The notes beneath the pieces are model-generated. The model saw only the letters and a program-made list of their open reading frames with translations. It had not been told where the DNA came from and ran no database searches. A stretch of 13,983 bases of DNA from an uncultured Oscillospiraceae bacterium (GTDB taxonomy: Bacteria; Bacillota; Clostridia; Oscillospirales; Oscillospiraceae), in assembly GCA_900756495.1 (NCBI GenBank), contig CAAEKI010000195.1:1-13983 (forward strand), written 5' to 3'. Both the position numbers and the translations under genes were made by a program. Positions 7,030 through 13,757 of the stretch are shown one piece after another (positions within the stretch are counted from its first letter, which is position 1; every line of letters starts with the position of its first letter).

Positions 7030-7058
7030 TTGACATCTTTCGCGCCCTATGGTAATAT
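7030..7058 (+). promoter_or_regulatory. Sigma-A promoter for tRNA-Leu(CAG)
   Basis: TTGACA (7030-7035), a 17-base spacer and TAATAT (7053-7058). Transcription starts shortly before the tRNA; a small TGCGC/GCGCA hairpin lies in the 5' leader. Confidence 0.8.
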
Positions 7059-7087
7059 ATCTCTTGCGCTGAACGGCGCAGAAAGAT

Positions 7088-7175
7088 GCGCGAGTGGTGG
7101 AATTGGCAGACTCGCTAGATTCAGGTTCTAGTGTGCATTACGCACGTGCGGGTTCAAGTCCCGCCTCGCGCACCA
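7088..7175 (+). tRNA. tRNA-Leu (anticodon CAG), CCA encoded
   Basis: The 88-base sequence folds as a class II tRNA. Acceptor GCGCGAG pairs with CTCGCGC, with discriminator A and genomic CCA. The anticodon stem CTAGA/TCTAG encloses loop TTCAGGT, giving CAG. A long variable arm and a T arm GCGGGTTCAAGTCCCGC follow. It reads the CUG leucine codon. Confidence 0.95.
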
Positions 7176-7180
7176 TCTCA

Positions 7181-7221
7181 AATCCCCGGAACTGCGATAG
7201 TTCCGGGGGTTTGTATTTTTA
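7181..7221 (+). terminator. Terminator of tRNA-Leu(CAG)
   Basis: A stem of 10 strong pairs (7184-7193 with 7199-7208), extended by A-T and G-T pairs, has a 5-base loop and is followed by TTTGTATTTTT. Confidence 0.85.
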
Positions 7222-7629
7222 GGGCGGGATAGAATCCGTCTTTATGTAAGCATCCATTTGGATTGCGCCGCTTTCCTTTCATTCAGGCTGTAGTTGCCCT
7301 GTTTGGGATATTCCAGATGATGAGGTTTTCATAGACGGGGACGGAGCGCCCGCCGGCTACACTATGGAAACGGTAGATAGAGATGTTGGGGAAAAGTAGA
7401 TGGACATCTGCATGGAGGCGGCGTGGTGAGTGTGCGGCAAAGAGAAGACAGAAATTGGCTGGTGGGAGAGTACGTCCTCATATCATAGTAGTTCTTCATA
7501 TAACGAGCGGCAGGGCAGCATACTTTTTTCTGTTTTAATATTTGACTCCTTGCCCTAACAGGAGAAAGCTATTTGGCGTTTCTTACAATTTATTTACAAC
7601 AAAACTATACAAAATATACAGTGAATGCC
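7222..7629. other. Apparently non-coding stretch with possible gene remnants
   Basis: About 400 bases without a convincing gene. Two short open frames have protein-like composition. One is 7250-7399, with VWDIPDDEVFIDGDGAP; it has no plausible start. The other is 7381-7488, one frame away, with EDRNWLVGEYVLIS. A frameshifted relic is possible, but I do not recognise a family. No RNA structure with clear terminators is visible. The last 80 bases are AT-rich and lead into the promoter at 7630. Confidence 0.3.
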
Positions 7630-7658
7630 TTGCGTTTGATAAGAAGCTGGTATATAAT
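7630..7658 (+). promoter_or_regulatory. Sigma-A promoter of the small transcription unit
   Basis: TTGCGT (7630-7635), a 17-base spacer and TATAAT (7653-7658), in an AT-rich stretch. The transcript would start near 7665 and end at the terminator at 7793-7823, about 155 bases in all. Confidence 0.6.
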
Positions 7659-7695
7659 AAAAGCAACAAATAAAGAAGGGAGTGTGATATGATAT

Positions 7696-7773
7696 ATGAT
7701 GGCTGATAAGATACAGATGGATCTGGACGACATGATTTTTGAAGGCGACCATGTTATTCCTAGCGAGCGGTAA
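7696..7773 (+). CDS. Possible 25-residue microprotein (acidic), unknown function
   Basis: The ORF begins with two adjacent ATG codons (7696 and 7699) and encodes a short acidic peptide containing DKIQMDLDDMIFEGDHVIP and ending SER. It sits between its own promoter and a strong terminator. GAAGGGAG ends at 7682, 13-16 bases before these ATGs, which is rather far. That site is better placed for an out-of-frame ATG at 7689, which stops after five codons and overlaps this ORF. It could instead be a small RNA whose reading frame is incidental. No family is recognised; there is no signal peptide, membrane segment or cysteine. Confidence 0.35.
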   Translation: MMADKIQMDLDDMIFEGDHVIPSER

Positions 7774-7792
7774 GCGAGAGAAAAGCAGAGAG

Positions 7793-7823
7793 CCACACCG
7801 GAAGGTGTGGATTTTTTCTTTTT
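7793..7823 (+). terminator. Strong intrinsic terminator of the small transcription unit
   Basis: CCACACC (7793-7799), tetraloop GGAA and GGTGTGG (7804-7810) are followed by ATTTTTTCTTTTT. This is a textbook terminator 20 bases after the stop of the 25-codon ORF. Confidence 0.9.
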
Positions 7824-7934
7824 GTATCCGCTTTGCGTTGAGGATATGTCAGCGTTCTTTAAAATATCTTAACGGTTTTTACCTGGTTTTTCAAAGAAAA
7901 ACATGATAGCCTATGCCTGAAGGGGGAGGTTACA

Positions 7935-8612
7935 GTGAAGAAACGAGGGCGGGGCTGGACACTGCTGATAGTGGCGGTTCTGTTTGGCTGCACTGGGCTG
8001 TTCCTGTGGCGAACCGGTTTCTTTGAGGCAGTCTCTTCGCTGGAGAGCCTGAGAAGATACCTGGAGGAAGCGGCTCCGTTCGGTCAGCTTTTCTTTTTCC
8101 TGCTTCAGCTGGCATCTGTAGTCTTAGCGCCGATTCCAAACAATATTGTGGCGCTGGCAGGAGCGGTACTTTTTGGAACATGGCAGGCATTTTTTCTGAC
8201 TGCTGTCGCTGTGCAGCTGGGTTCTATGGTGGTTTTTCTTCTGGCACGGACCCTTGGAAGGCCCTTCGTAGAACGTCTGGTCAGCACTAAGGTTTCCGAA
8301 CGATATCTGGAAGTTATAAAACGAAAACGGGATATTTTTCTGGTATTGGTCTTTCTGTTTCCATTCTTTCCGGACGACTTGATTTGCATTTTAGCGGGCC
8401 TGACTGACATCAAGGCGCCGCGCTTCTGTGTACTTGTTGCGCTGACCAGGCACTGGGGATTGCTGATGGCCTGCCTTTTGGGCGGTGCAACTCTGACTCT
8501 GCCTTTGTGGGTTATGGTACTCCTTGGAATAGGAGGAGTGGCGCTCTTCCTGGTCTGCCTTAAATATGGTGACCGTTGGGAACAAGTGCTTTTGGAGCGG
8601 TTTAGGCGATAA
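7935..8612 (+). CDS. TVP38/TMEM64 (DedA/VTT-domain) family membrane protein
   Basis: The protein has 225 residues. An N-terminal membrane segment (about 8-26) is followed by the VTT domain: FGQLFFFLLQLASVVLAPIP (49-68), then NNIVALAGAVLFGTW (69-83) and a segment ending FLLARTLGRPFVERLV (101-116). After a basic loop (KRKRD, 129-133) comes the second conserved block FLFPFFPDDLICILAGLTDIK (140-160), and a last membrane segment lies at 187-209. Relatives sit in the cytoplasmic membrane and are linked to lipid scrambling or small-solute passage; the exact job is unknown. The start is GTG, five bases after GGGGGAGG. The gene lies 87 bases before the TetR gene, which has its own promoter. A possible promoter is TTGAGG at 7838 with TAAAAT at 7860 (16-base spacer). 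Confidence 0.88.
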   Translation: MKKRGRGWTLLIVAVLFGCTGLFLWRTGFFEAVSSLESLRRYLEEAAPFGQLFFFLLQLASVVLAPIPNNIVALAGAVLFGTWQAFFLTAVAVQLGSMVVFLLARTLGRPFVERLVSTKVSERYLEVIKRKRDIFLVLVFLFPFFPDDLICILAGLTDIKAPRFCVLVALTRHWGLLMACLLGGATLTLPLWVMVLLGIGGVALFLVCLKYGDRWEQVLLERFRR

Positions 8613-8619
8613 AAAGTAC

Positions 8620-8648
8620 TTGCAAATAGAGCAAAATCATGATACTAT
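8620..8648 (+). promoter_or_regulatory. Sigma-A-like promoter for the TetR regulator
   Basis: TTGCAA (8620-8625), a 17-base spacer and TACTAT (8643-8648). A short dyad GATA-N5-TATC (8641-8653) overlaps the -10 and could be part of an operator, but it is too short to be sure. Confidence 0.5.
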
Positions 8649-8698
8649 TTATCAAAATATAGAGTTTAGTTTGTAAAATGTGAAGGGCAGGGGAGGAT

Positions 8699-9346
8699 AT
8701 GAGTAAAAAGCAGGCGCTGACAGAATTCCATCGCGGCTCTATCTTGGCGGCAGCCGAGCGGCTTTTTGCTGAAAAGGGGACCGAAAAGACTACGATGGAC
8801 GATATTGCCAAAGAGGCCGAATACAGCAAGGCAACGCTCTATGTCTATTTCCAGAGCAAGGAGGAGATCATCGGCGCGATTTTGCTCAGCGGTATGGTAC
8901 TCCTCAGTAAAAAGCTGCGGGATGCCATTCAGAGGCAGGAGGACTGGTTCCAGACCTATGACGCGGTCTGTTCCACAATTATCCGGTTTTATGAGGAAAA
9001 TCCCTCTACGTATCAGGCGGCTGCCGGACAGCTTGCCGTACTGTCCGTGACGGGAGAGGATGACGGGGATGGCAGTGAGCTGCTGCGGGTTACCCGCGAG
9101 ATTAACAGCGAGTTGTTGGAGTTCTTGAAACAGGGGGTCGATACCGGCGTCGTTCAGATCGCGCAGCCTTTGGAAGAGGTTATCCTCCTGTTCTGGGCCT
9201 CCTTGTCTGGCATGGTTAAAACGGCTGAGCGGGCGGAGCGCTACATCCGGCGGACGTTCGAATTAGACCGCAGCGGCTTTCTGCGGGACGGTACCCGGCT
9301 GTTGCTGGCCGCTATTACAGGTGGAAAGACAGCTGGGCAGTTATAG
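8699..9346 (+). CDS. TetR/AcrR family transcriptional regulator
   Basis: The protein has 215 residues. The N-terminal DNA-binding domain (about 10-60) is clear: ILAAAERLFAEKGTEKTTM, then DDIAKEAEYSKATLYVYFQSKEEI, the TetR recognition helix and following turn. The remaining 150 residues are helical and form the ligand-binding and dimer domain, which gives no clue to the ligand. GGGGAGG stands just before the ATG. The gene lies downstream of the TVP38-like gene on the same strand, but a promoter in the gap and a terminator after the gene suggest it can be a unit of its own. Whether it controls the membrane protein is unknown. Confidence 0.92.
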   Translation: MSKKQALTEFHRGSILAAAERLFAEKGTEKTTMDDIAKEAEYSKATLYVYFQSKEEIIGAILLSGMVLLSKKLRDAIQRQEDWFQTYDAVCSTIIRFYEENPSTYQAAAGQLAVLSVTGEDDGDGSELLRVTREINSELLEFLKQGVDTGVVQIAQPLEEVILLFWASLSGMVKTAERAERYIRRTFELDRSGFLRDGTRLLLAAITGGKTAGQL

Positions 9347-9353
9347 AAGGAGG

Positions 9354-9384
9354 GCGGCCATCCCGGACGGGAGGGCCGCTTTTT
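9354..9384 (+). terminator. Terminator after the TetR gene
   Basis: GCGGCC (9354-9359) pairs with GGCCGC (9374-9379), and TCCC pairs with GGGA inside, around an A/G mismatch and a four-base loop. TTTTT follows directly. It starts eight bases after the tetR stop. Confidence 0.85.
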
Positions 9385-9412
9385 CGGTGAGAAGAATGGG
9401 GAGAAACTGGAA

Positions 9413-9664
9413 TTGCAGTATTGGGTCTATATGGTGCGTTGTGCAGACGATACCCTCTATACCGGCATTACCGACAATCTGGAGCGCCGCATAAAGACAC
9501 ACAATAGCGGAAAGGGCGCCAAATACACCCGGGGGCGAGGACCGGTCGTGCTGGTGTATCAAGAGGCGTGCGCTGATAAGCCCGAGGCTCTGCGGCGGGA
9601 ACTGGCCATTAAACAGATGTCCCGACGGGAAAAGCTTTGCCTGCTAGAAGCTCCGGAGGCATAA
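9413..9664 (+). CDS. GIY-YIG domain protein (UPF0213/YhbQ-like)
   Basis: An 83-residue protein made of a single GIY-YIG fold. The GIY equivalent is the VYMVRC strand (5-10), the YIG equivalent is LYTGIT (15-20), and DNLERRIKTHN (21-31) supplies the conserved arginine region. KYTRGRGPVVLVY (37-49) and the helix with EALRREL (58-64), carrying the conserved acidic residue, complete the pattern. This is the size of stand-alone UPF0213 proteins, which are thought to act on DNA, though most are uncharacterised. The start is TTG with GGGGAG nearby; a nearby ATG at 9396 is out of frame. The gene lies after a terminator, and no strong promoter is seen, so expression may depend on read-through. Confidence 0.88.
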   Translation: MQYWVYMVRCADDTLYTGITDNLERRIKTHNSGKGAKYTRGRGPVVLVYQEACADKPEALRRELAIKQMSRREKLCLLEAPEA

Positions 9665-9712
9665 AAAGAAGCGCTGTACCCCCCGATTTATATGGGAGTG
9701 CAGCGCTTCTTT
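9665..9712. terminator. Bidirectional terminator between the GIY-YIG and CofE-like genes
   Basis: AAAGAAGCGCTG (9665-9676) pairs perfectly with CAGCGCTTCTTT (9701-9712), with partial C-rich/G-rich pairing inside the loop. A- and T-rich ends make it work in both directions for two converging genes. Confidence 0.8.
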
Positions 9713-9717
9713 ATGCT

Positions 9718-10911
9718 TTATTCGGCGGTATAATTATCAAAATATCCTTGGATATAGACGATAGGGGTGCCTTTATCGCCGCTACCTGAGGTCAGGTCAC
9801 ACAGGGAACCGATCAGGTCCGTGAGACGGCGGGGAGTGGTACCTTGCGCGGACATCTTGCCGGTGAGATCTCCGTCCTTTTTCTGAATCTCACTCTTGAT
9901 GGCCTCGCGAAGGGCTTCGCCACTGAGGTGGGCAAAGTTGTTGTCTGCCAGATACTTGAGCTTGAGCTCGTTCGGGGTCCCCTCCAGTCCGGCTGTATAG
10001 GCAGGGGAGACCACCGGATCAGCCAGTTCCCAAATTTTACCTACTGGATCCTTGAAAGCGCCGTCGCCGTAGACCATAACCTCCACGTGCTTGCCGGTCT
10101 TTTCCAGGATTTGCTTTTGGATTTCCTCTACCAGAGACTGACAGTCGCGGGGGAAGAGCTTAACCTTATCCTCTGTGGACTTATTTGAACCCAACAGACC
10201 ATACTTCTCATTGCAGCCGCTTCCATTTACCGGAGCGTTCATAATCTCATCCAGTCCAAAGACCCGCTCAGCCCCGGCGGCCTTCAGCAGCCGCTTAGAG
10301 CGCTGGCGTGTGTGGATGTCGCAGGTCAGTACATTTTTGGTGTAGGACAGCACAGCCCGGGGGTCGTTAGCCAAGATGATCTCTACCTGGGCACCGCTCT
10401 CGCGGATGAGCTGGGCATAGTAGTCCAGATAGTCCACACCGGTAAAGGGGTGGAGGATTTTTCCAAACAGGGAGCGGAACTGCTCCAGGGTGAGGACATC
10501 CTTATATGGGTCAATACCCTTTTCGTCAAGCAGGTCGATGTCCACCAAATGGTTGCCCACCTCATCGGAGGGGTAGCTTAGTTGAAGCACGACCTTCTCT
10601 GCACCCTTGGCGATACCGCGCAGGCAAATGGCAAAACGGTTCCGGCTGAGGATAGGGAATACCACGCCGATGGTTCCGCCGCCCAGCTTGGCGCGGACAT
10701 CGGCGGCGATATCGTCCACAGTGGCGTAATTGCCCTGGGAACGCGCCACGATGGCCTCAGTCATGGCGATAATATCACGATCACGGAGGGAGAAGCCCTC
10801 CTCACGGGCAGCGTCCAAAATAGAATTGGTGACGATCTCCACAAGGTCGTCTCCGCTGCGGATGATGGGAGCCCGAATCCCCCTTGATACAGTGCCGACC
10901 ATCCGGCTCAT
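9718..10911 (-). CDS. CofE-like protein (coenzyme F420-0:L-glutamate ligase family)
   Basis: The protein has 397 residues. The first part resembles the F420-0:gamma-glutamyl ligase fold: GTVSRGIRAPIIRSGDDLVEIV near the N-terminus, RDRDIIAMTEAIVARSQGNY, then GGGTIGVVFPILSRNRFAICLRGIAKGA. Later parts include VMVYGDGAFKDPVGKIWELADPVV and an AYTAGLEGTPNELKLKYLADN block. In F420 makers this enzyme adds glutamate to the deazaflavin F420-0; many Firmicutes carry longer homologues like this one without F420, and their substrate is unknown. TAGGAGTG lies seven bases before the ATG. The 5' leader has a small hairpin (TGCGG 10945-10949, CCGCA 10958-10962). A LysR gene lies 116 bases upstream on the same strand. 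I am confident of the family, not of the reaction. Confidence 0.8.
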   Translation of the reverse strand: MSRMVGTVSRGIRAPIIRSGDDLVEIVTNSILDAAREEGFSLRDRDIIAMTEAIVARSQGNYATVDDIAADVRAKLGGGTIGVVFPILSRNRFAICLRGIAKGAEKVVLQLSYPSDEVGNHLVDIDLLDEKGIDPYKDVLTLEQFRSLFGKILHPFTGVDYLDYYAQLIRESGAQVEIILANDPRAVLSYTKNVLTCDIHTRQRSKRLLKAAGAERVFGLDEIMNAPVNGSGCNEKYGLLGSNKSTEDKVKLFPRDCQSLVEEIQKQILEKTGKHVEVMVYGDGAFKDPVGKIWELADPVVSPAYTAGLEGTPNELKLKYLADNNFAHLSGEALREAIKSEIQKKDGDLTGKMSAQGTTPRRLTDLIGSLCDLTSGSGDKGTPIVYIQGYFDNYTAE

Positions 10912-10970
10912 GCAACAACACTCCTAAATAAATTTCAGATCATGTGCGGTGCCAGTGCCGCAACAAATCT

Positions 10971-11000
10971 ATTATACAGGAAAACAGAGTAATTTGTAAA
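10971..11000 (-). promoter_or_regulatory. Promoter for the CofE-like gene, with dyad over the -35
   Basis: On the minus strand TTTACA (10995-11000) and TATAAT (10971-10976) are 18 bases apart. A palindrome AATTT-GT-AAATT (10991-11002) covers the -35 and may bind a regulator. The gap after lysR has no terminator. Confidence 0.55.
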
Positions 11001-11027
11001 TTCCATTTTGCAAGTTTTTAAAGCCTT

Positions 11028-11909
11028 TTATTGCGCGGCTGCATGCGCCCAGGTCTCTACATGCTTTACAAAGCGCCGTACCAATGGAGAGGCATCCCTC
11101 CCGGCCCGGAAAGCCAGAGCGATATCCCGAAACTGCGGGGGATCCAGGGGCTTTGCAACAATACGGTAGGGCGTCCGCTGCAGAACCAGCTCAGGCAGCA
11201 GACTGACGCCCAGCCCGCGCTCCACCATGGCGATGATGGCGTAATCATCGTTCACGGAGTATGCGATATTCGGTTGGATGCCATGAAGCCGGAAAATATC
11301 TGTGATCTCGGTGTCGCGGCCCTCCGCCAGTCTGATAAAGGGCTCGGAGGCAAAGGCGGAAAGAGGATAGGCAGCCGCCCCGGCCAGAGAATGGCCGGGC
11401 GGGAGCAATGCAAGCATGCGATCCCGTTTGAGCGGGACAGTCTTCAGGCTTTCCTTTGCAGGAAGCCCCACAAAGCCACAGTCTACCCGGCCTTTTTCAA
11501 TCCAGTCCTCAATTTGGGTATACTCCATGCTGCTCATCAACTGAAAGCGGATCCCTGGATATTGGGCCAAAAATGTCCTCATAATCTCTGGCAGCCAGTG
11601 GACTGAGATGCTGGTCAGCGTACCGACTCGGAGCTCTCCCTTGGTCAGCCCATGGAGCTCTCCTACCTGTTCCTTCACAGCCCGGCAGGCATTGCAGACC
11701 TGTTGAAGATAAGGGAGAAGCAGAGCGCCCTCTGCTGTAAGAACGGCGCCGCTCCGATTACGGGTCAGCAGGGGGAGATCAAACTCACGCTCCAGCTCGG
11801 CGATCGTTCGGCTGATCGCCGATTGGGTGTATCCCAAGGCCTCGGCGGCCCGTGTGATACTGCCCAGCTCCGCTGTCTTTAGCAGGGCTGCATACTTTAA
11901 ATGATTCAT
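11028..11909 (-). CDS. LysR family transcriptional regulator
   Basis: The protein has 293 residues, typical of LysR. The N-terminal winged helix-turn-helix (1-60) includes YAALLKTAELGSITRAAEAL, then GYTQSAISRTIAELE, the recognition helix, and LLTRNRSGAVLTAEG, the wing. A linker helix follows, then the periplasmic-binding-protein-like effector domain starting at LRVGTLTSISVHWLPEIM, with DCGFVGLP and a late GLGVSLLPELVL as usual landmarks. GAGGACC precedes the ATG. It faces a 52-codon gene across about 126 bases and stands upstream of the CofE-like gene on its own strand. LysR proteins often regulate the divergent neighbour, so the small gene is a candidate target; the effector is unknown. Confidence 0.92.
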   Translation of the reverse strand: MNHLKYAALLKTAELGSITRAAEALGYTQSAISRTIAELEREFDLPLLTRNRSGAVLTAEGALLLPYLQQVCNACRAVKEQVGELHGLTKGELRVGTLTSISVHWLPEIMRTFLAQYPGIRFQLMSSMEYTQIEDWIEKGRVDCGFVGLPAKESLKTVPLKRDRMLALLPPGHSLAGAAAYPLSAFASEPFIRLAEGRDTEITDIFRLHGIQPNIAYSVNDDYAIIAMVERGLGVSLLPELVLQRTPYRIVAKPLDPPQFRDIALAFRAGRDASPLVRRFVKHVETWAHAAAQ

Positions 11910-11961
11910 GGTGGTCCTCGTTGTATGATAAAATGGAATGTTATAGATGAAGAACAGTTGT

Positions 11962-11990
11962 TTGTGTTATGAATGGGGTTATGGTATCAT
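11962..11990 (+). promoter_or_regulatory. Promoter for the 52-codon gene, with a LysR-type dyad
   Basis: TTGTGT (11962-11967), a 17-base spacer and TATCAT (11985-11990). TATG-N4-CATA (11981-11992) overlaps the -10, a possible LysR contact. The LysR promoter on the other strand is not clear to me. Confidence 0.5.
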
Positions 11991-12035
11991 AGCAATGCAA
12001 AGAAGTCAAGCAAAGCACAGAAAGGAGCGAGCGCC

Positions 12036-12194
12036 ATGAGGGAGTTTATGCAGCAGTATTTCGAGTACAAGGAAACTGGCTGGAGCATTGGGGATATGTG
12101 CCGGGCAGGTGGCTGTTCCCAGGCGGTGAAGGCCGCCTATTGGGACGGGAGCCCCTGGAATGCCTTTGTGCTGGCCCTGAGAGGGAATAGCTGA
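12036..12194 (+). CDS. Small protein of unknown function (52 residues)
   Basis: The gene has a good AAAGGAG site about nine bases before the ATG and its own promoter, which argues that it is real. The protein begins with an aromatic, acidic helix (REFMQQYFEYKETGW). It continues with IGDMCRAGGCSQAVKAAYWDG, where two cysteines lie four residues apart, and ends in a hydrophobic stretch WNAFVLALRGNS. It has no signal peptide and no clear membrane segment. I do not recognise a family. A longer reading from ATG 11973 would begin inside the promoter and is rejected. It is transcribed divergently from LysR. Confidence 0.6.
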   Translation: MREFMQQYFEYKETGWSIGDMCRAGGCSQAVKAAYWDGSPWNAFVLALRGNS

Positions 12195-12234
12195 GGGAAG
12201 AGCCATCCGTTTTTGCATTTTATATACTGCCTGA

Positions 12235-12280
12235 CGGACAGAGCACACCGAACAGACTTGGCCGGTGTGCCCTGTCCGTT
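12235..12280. terminator. Long hairpin after the small gene, without a U-run
   Basis: ACGGACAG-A-GCACACCG (12235-12251) pairs with CGGTGTGC-C-CTGTCCGT (12264-12280): 16 pairs and one A/C mismatch around a 12-base loop. No T tract follows on either strand, so it may block transcription poorly, or serve instead as a 3' end stabiliser or protein site. It lies between converging genes. Confidence 0.5.
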
Positions 12281-12358
12281 GGACTTTATTCATAAAAATA
12301 GTTTTTGGATAGAAGATATCCAAATTGGGGGGTAACAAGAATAAATTTTACAGATACA

Positions 12359-12391
12359 AAATCGCCCGGAGCAGAAAGCTCCGGGCGATTT
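12359..12391 (-). terminator. Terminator of purA
   Basis: A perfect 14-base-pair stem (12378-12391 with 12359-12372) with loop AGAAA. On the minus strand it ends in ATTTTGTATCTG. It starts nine bases after the purA stop. Confidence 0.85.
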
Positions 12392-12400
12392 GTCAACAAG

Positions 12401-13678
12401 TTACACGCGATATGCAATCTCGTGACGTTTGGGGCCGGTGGATACAATCGTAACCGGCACACCGATCCGCGCCTCAATAAATTCCACGTAGTCTTTGGCC
12501 TCCCTGGGCAGAGAATCGTAGTCGGTGATGCCGCGGATATCCCGCTTCCAGCCAGGCAGCGTCTCGAAAACGGGCTTGGCCTTTTCCAGTAGAGCGGGGA
12601 CAGGGAACACATCGGTTGTGCTCCCCTCAATTTCATAGCCGGTACATATTTTAATCTCATCCAGATAGCTGAGACAATCAATGGCAGTGAGAACGACCTG
12701 CGTAGCCCCCTGGGCCATGCAACCGTATTTGGTAGCCACAATGTCAAACCAACCTACCCGGCGCGGGCGGCCGGTGGTAGCGCCGTATTCGCCGGCATCG
12801 CCGCCGTTGCGGCGGAGGGTTTCGGCCTCATCCCCGAAGAGTTCGCTGACAAAGGCACCGGCGCCTACAGCGGAGGAATAGGCCTTGGTGACGGCCACCA
12901 CATCCTTAATAGCAGTGGGGGGGATTCCGGCGCCGACCGTGCCGAATCCGGCCAGCGTATGAGAGGAGGTGGTATAAGGACAGATGCCCAAGTCGGGATC
13001 TTTCATAGAACCCAGCTGCCCCTCCAGCAGAAGCTCCTTGCCCGATGCCAGAGACTGATGGACAAAGGTAAGGGCATCCCCTACATAGGGTGCCAGGATA
13101 TCGCGATAACTCATCAGGGTGTCGAAGAGTGCCCGGGGCTCCAGCGGATCTCTGTGGTAGAGGTGGACAAGCAGGACATTTTTGAGGGTGCAGATGGCCT
13201 CCAGACGCTCCATTAGGCGCGTCTCATCCCACAGGTCAGCCACCTGAATGCCATACTTGGCATATTTATCGGAGTAGAAGGGGGCGATCCCCGACTTCGT
13301 GGAGCCGAATGCCTTTCCTGCCAGTCGTTCCTCCTCGCAGGAGTCCAGGAGAACGTGATAGGGCATGAGCAGCTGTGTCCGCTCCGAGACGATGATGTGT
13401 GGAGCAGGGACGCCGCCGTCGGTAAGGTGTTTCATCTCCTCGGCAAACTTGGGCACATCCAGTGCCACGCCGTTTCCGATGATATTGGTGGTATGGGGAT
13501 AAAAGACCCCCGAGGGGAGCTGGTGAAGCGCGAACTTTCCATAGTCGCAGATAATGGTATGGCCTGCGTTGGCGCCGCCCTGAAAGCGGATGACCACATC
13601 GGATTTTTCGGCAAAGAGGTCGGTAATCTTTCCCTTTCCCTCATCGCCCCAGTTTGCACCTACGATTGCTTTGACCAT
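12401..13678 (-). CDS. purA: Adenylosuccinate synthetase
   Basis: The protein has 425 residues. It joins aspartate to IMP using GTP to make adenylosuccinate, the first step from IMP to AMP. Key motifs: WGDEGKGK (10-17) with catalytic Asp12, GGANAGHT (34-41) with catalytic His40, GSTKSGIAP (125-133), TTGRPRRVGWFD (301-312), and the DEIKICTGYE block (340-349). Several motifs differ from the classical form: EGQLGSMKDPDLG replaces the usual EGAQGTLLD-type block at 219-231, and TAID (331-334) replaces the guanine-contacting TKLD. This looks like a variant found in other Clostridia. The ATG at 13678 has AGGAGG just upstream; an extended reading to 13756 would include the promoter's downstream region and lacks similarity. 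Confidence 0.95.
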   Translation of the reverse strand: MVKAIVGANWGDEGKGKITDLFAEKSDVVIRFQGGANAGHTIICDYGKFALHQLPSGVFYPHTTNIIGNGVALDVPKFAEEMKHLTDGGVPAPHIIVSERTQLLMPYHVLLDSCEEERLAGKAFGSTKSGIAPFYSDKYAKYGIQVADLWDETRLMERLEAICTLKNVLLVHLYHRDPLEPRALFDTLMSYRDILAPYVGDALTFVHQSLASGKELLLEGQLGSMKDPDLGICPYTTSSHTLAGFGTVGAGIPPTAIKDVVAVTKAYSSAVGAGAFVSELFGDEAETLRRNGGDAGEYGATTGRPRRVGWFDIVATKYGCMAQGATQVVLTAIDCLSYLDEIKICTGYEIEGSTTDVFPVPALLEKAKPVFETLPGWKRDIRGITDYDSLPREAKDYVEFIEARIGVPVTIVSTGPKRHEIAYRV

Positions 13679-13757
13679 GATGTTCCTCCTGCCGCGGGGA
13701 TTCGCGCATTGGCCTTTTCCCGCGCGCAATACAGCGGAAGAATCCCACTGCGGCACT

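Noticed and set aside
7383..7538. 51-codon ORF on the plus strand in the gap after tRNA-Leu(CAG)
   Set aside because: There is no ribosome binding site, and the arginine-rich composition changes abruptly along its length; more likely chance.
12286..12747. 153-codon open frame on the minus strand
   Set aside because: It overlaps the end of purA in another frame and passes through the purA terminator.
13679..13750. Purine riboswitch ahead of purA
   Set aside because: The leader is about 73 bases with only short, weak hairpins and no recognisable purine-aptamer core.
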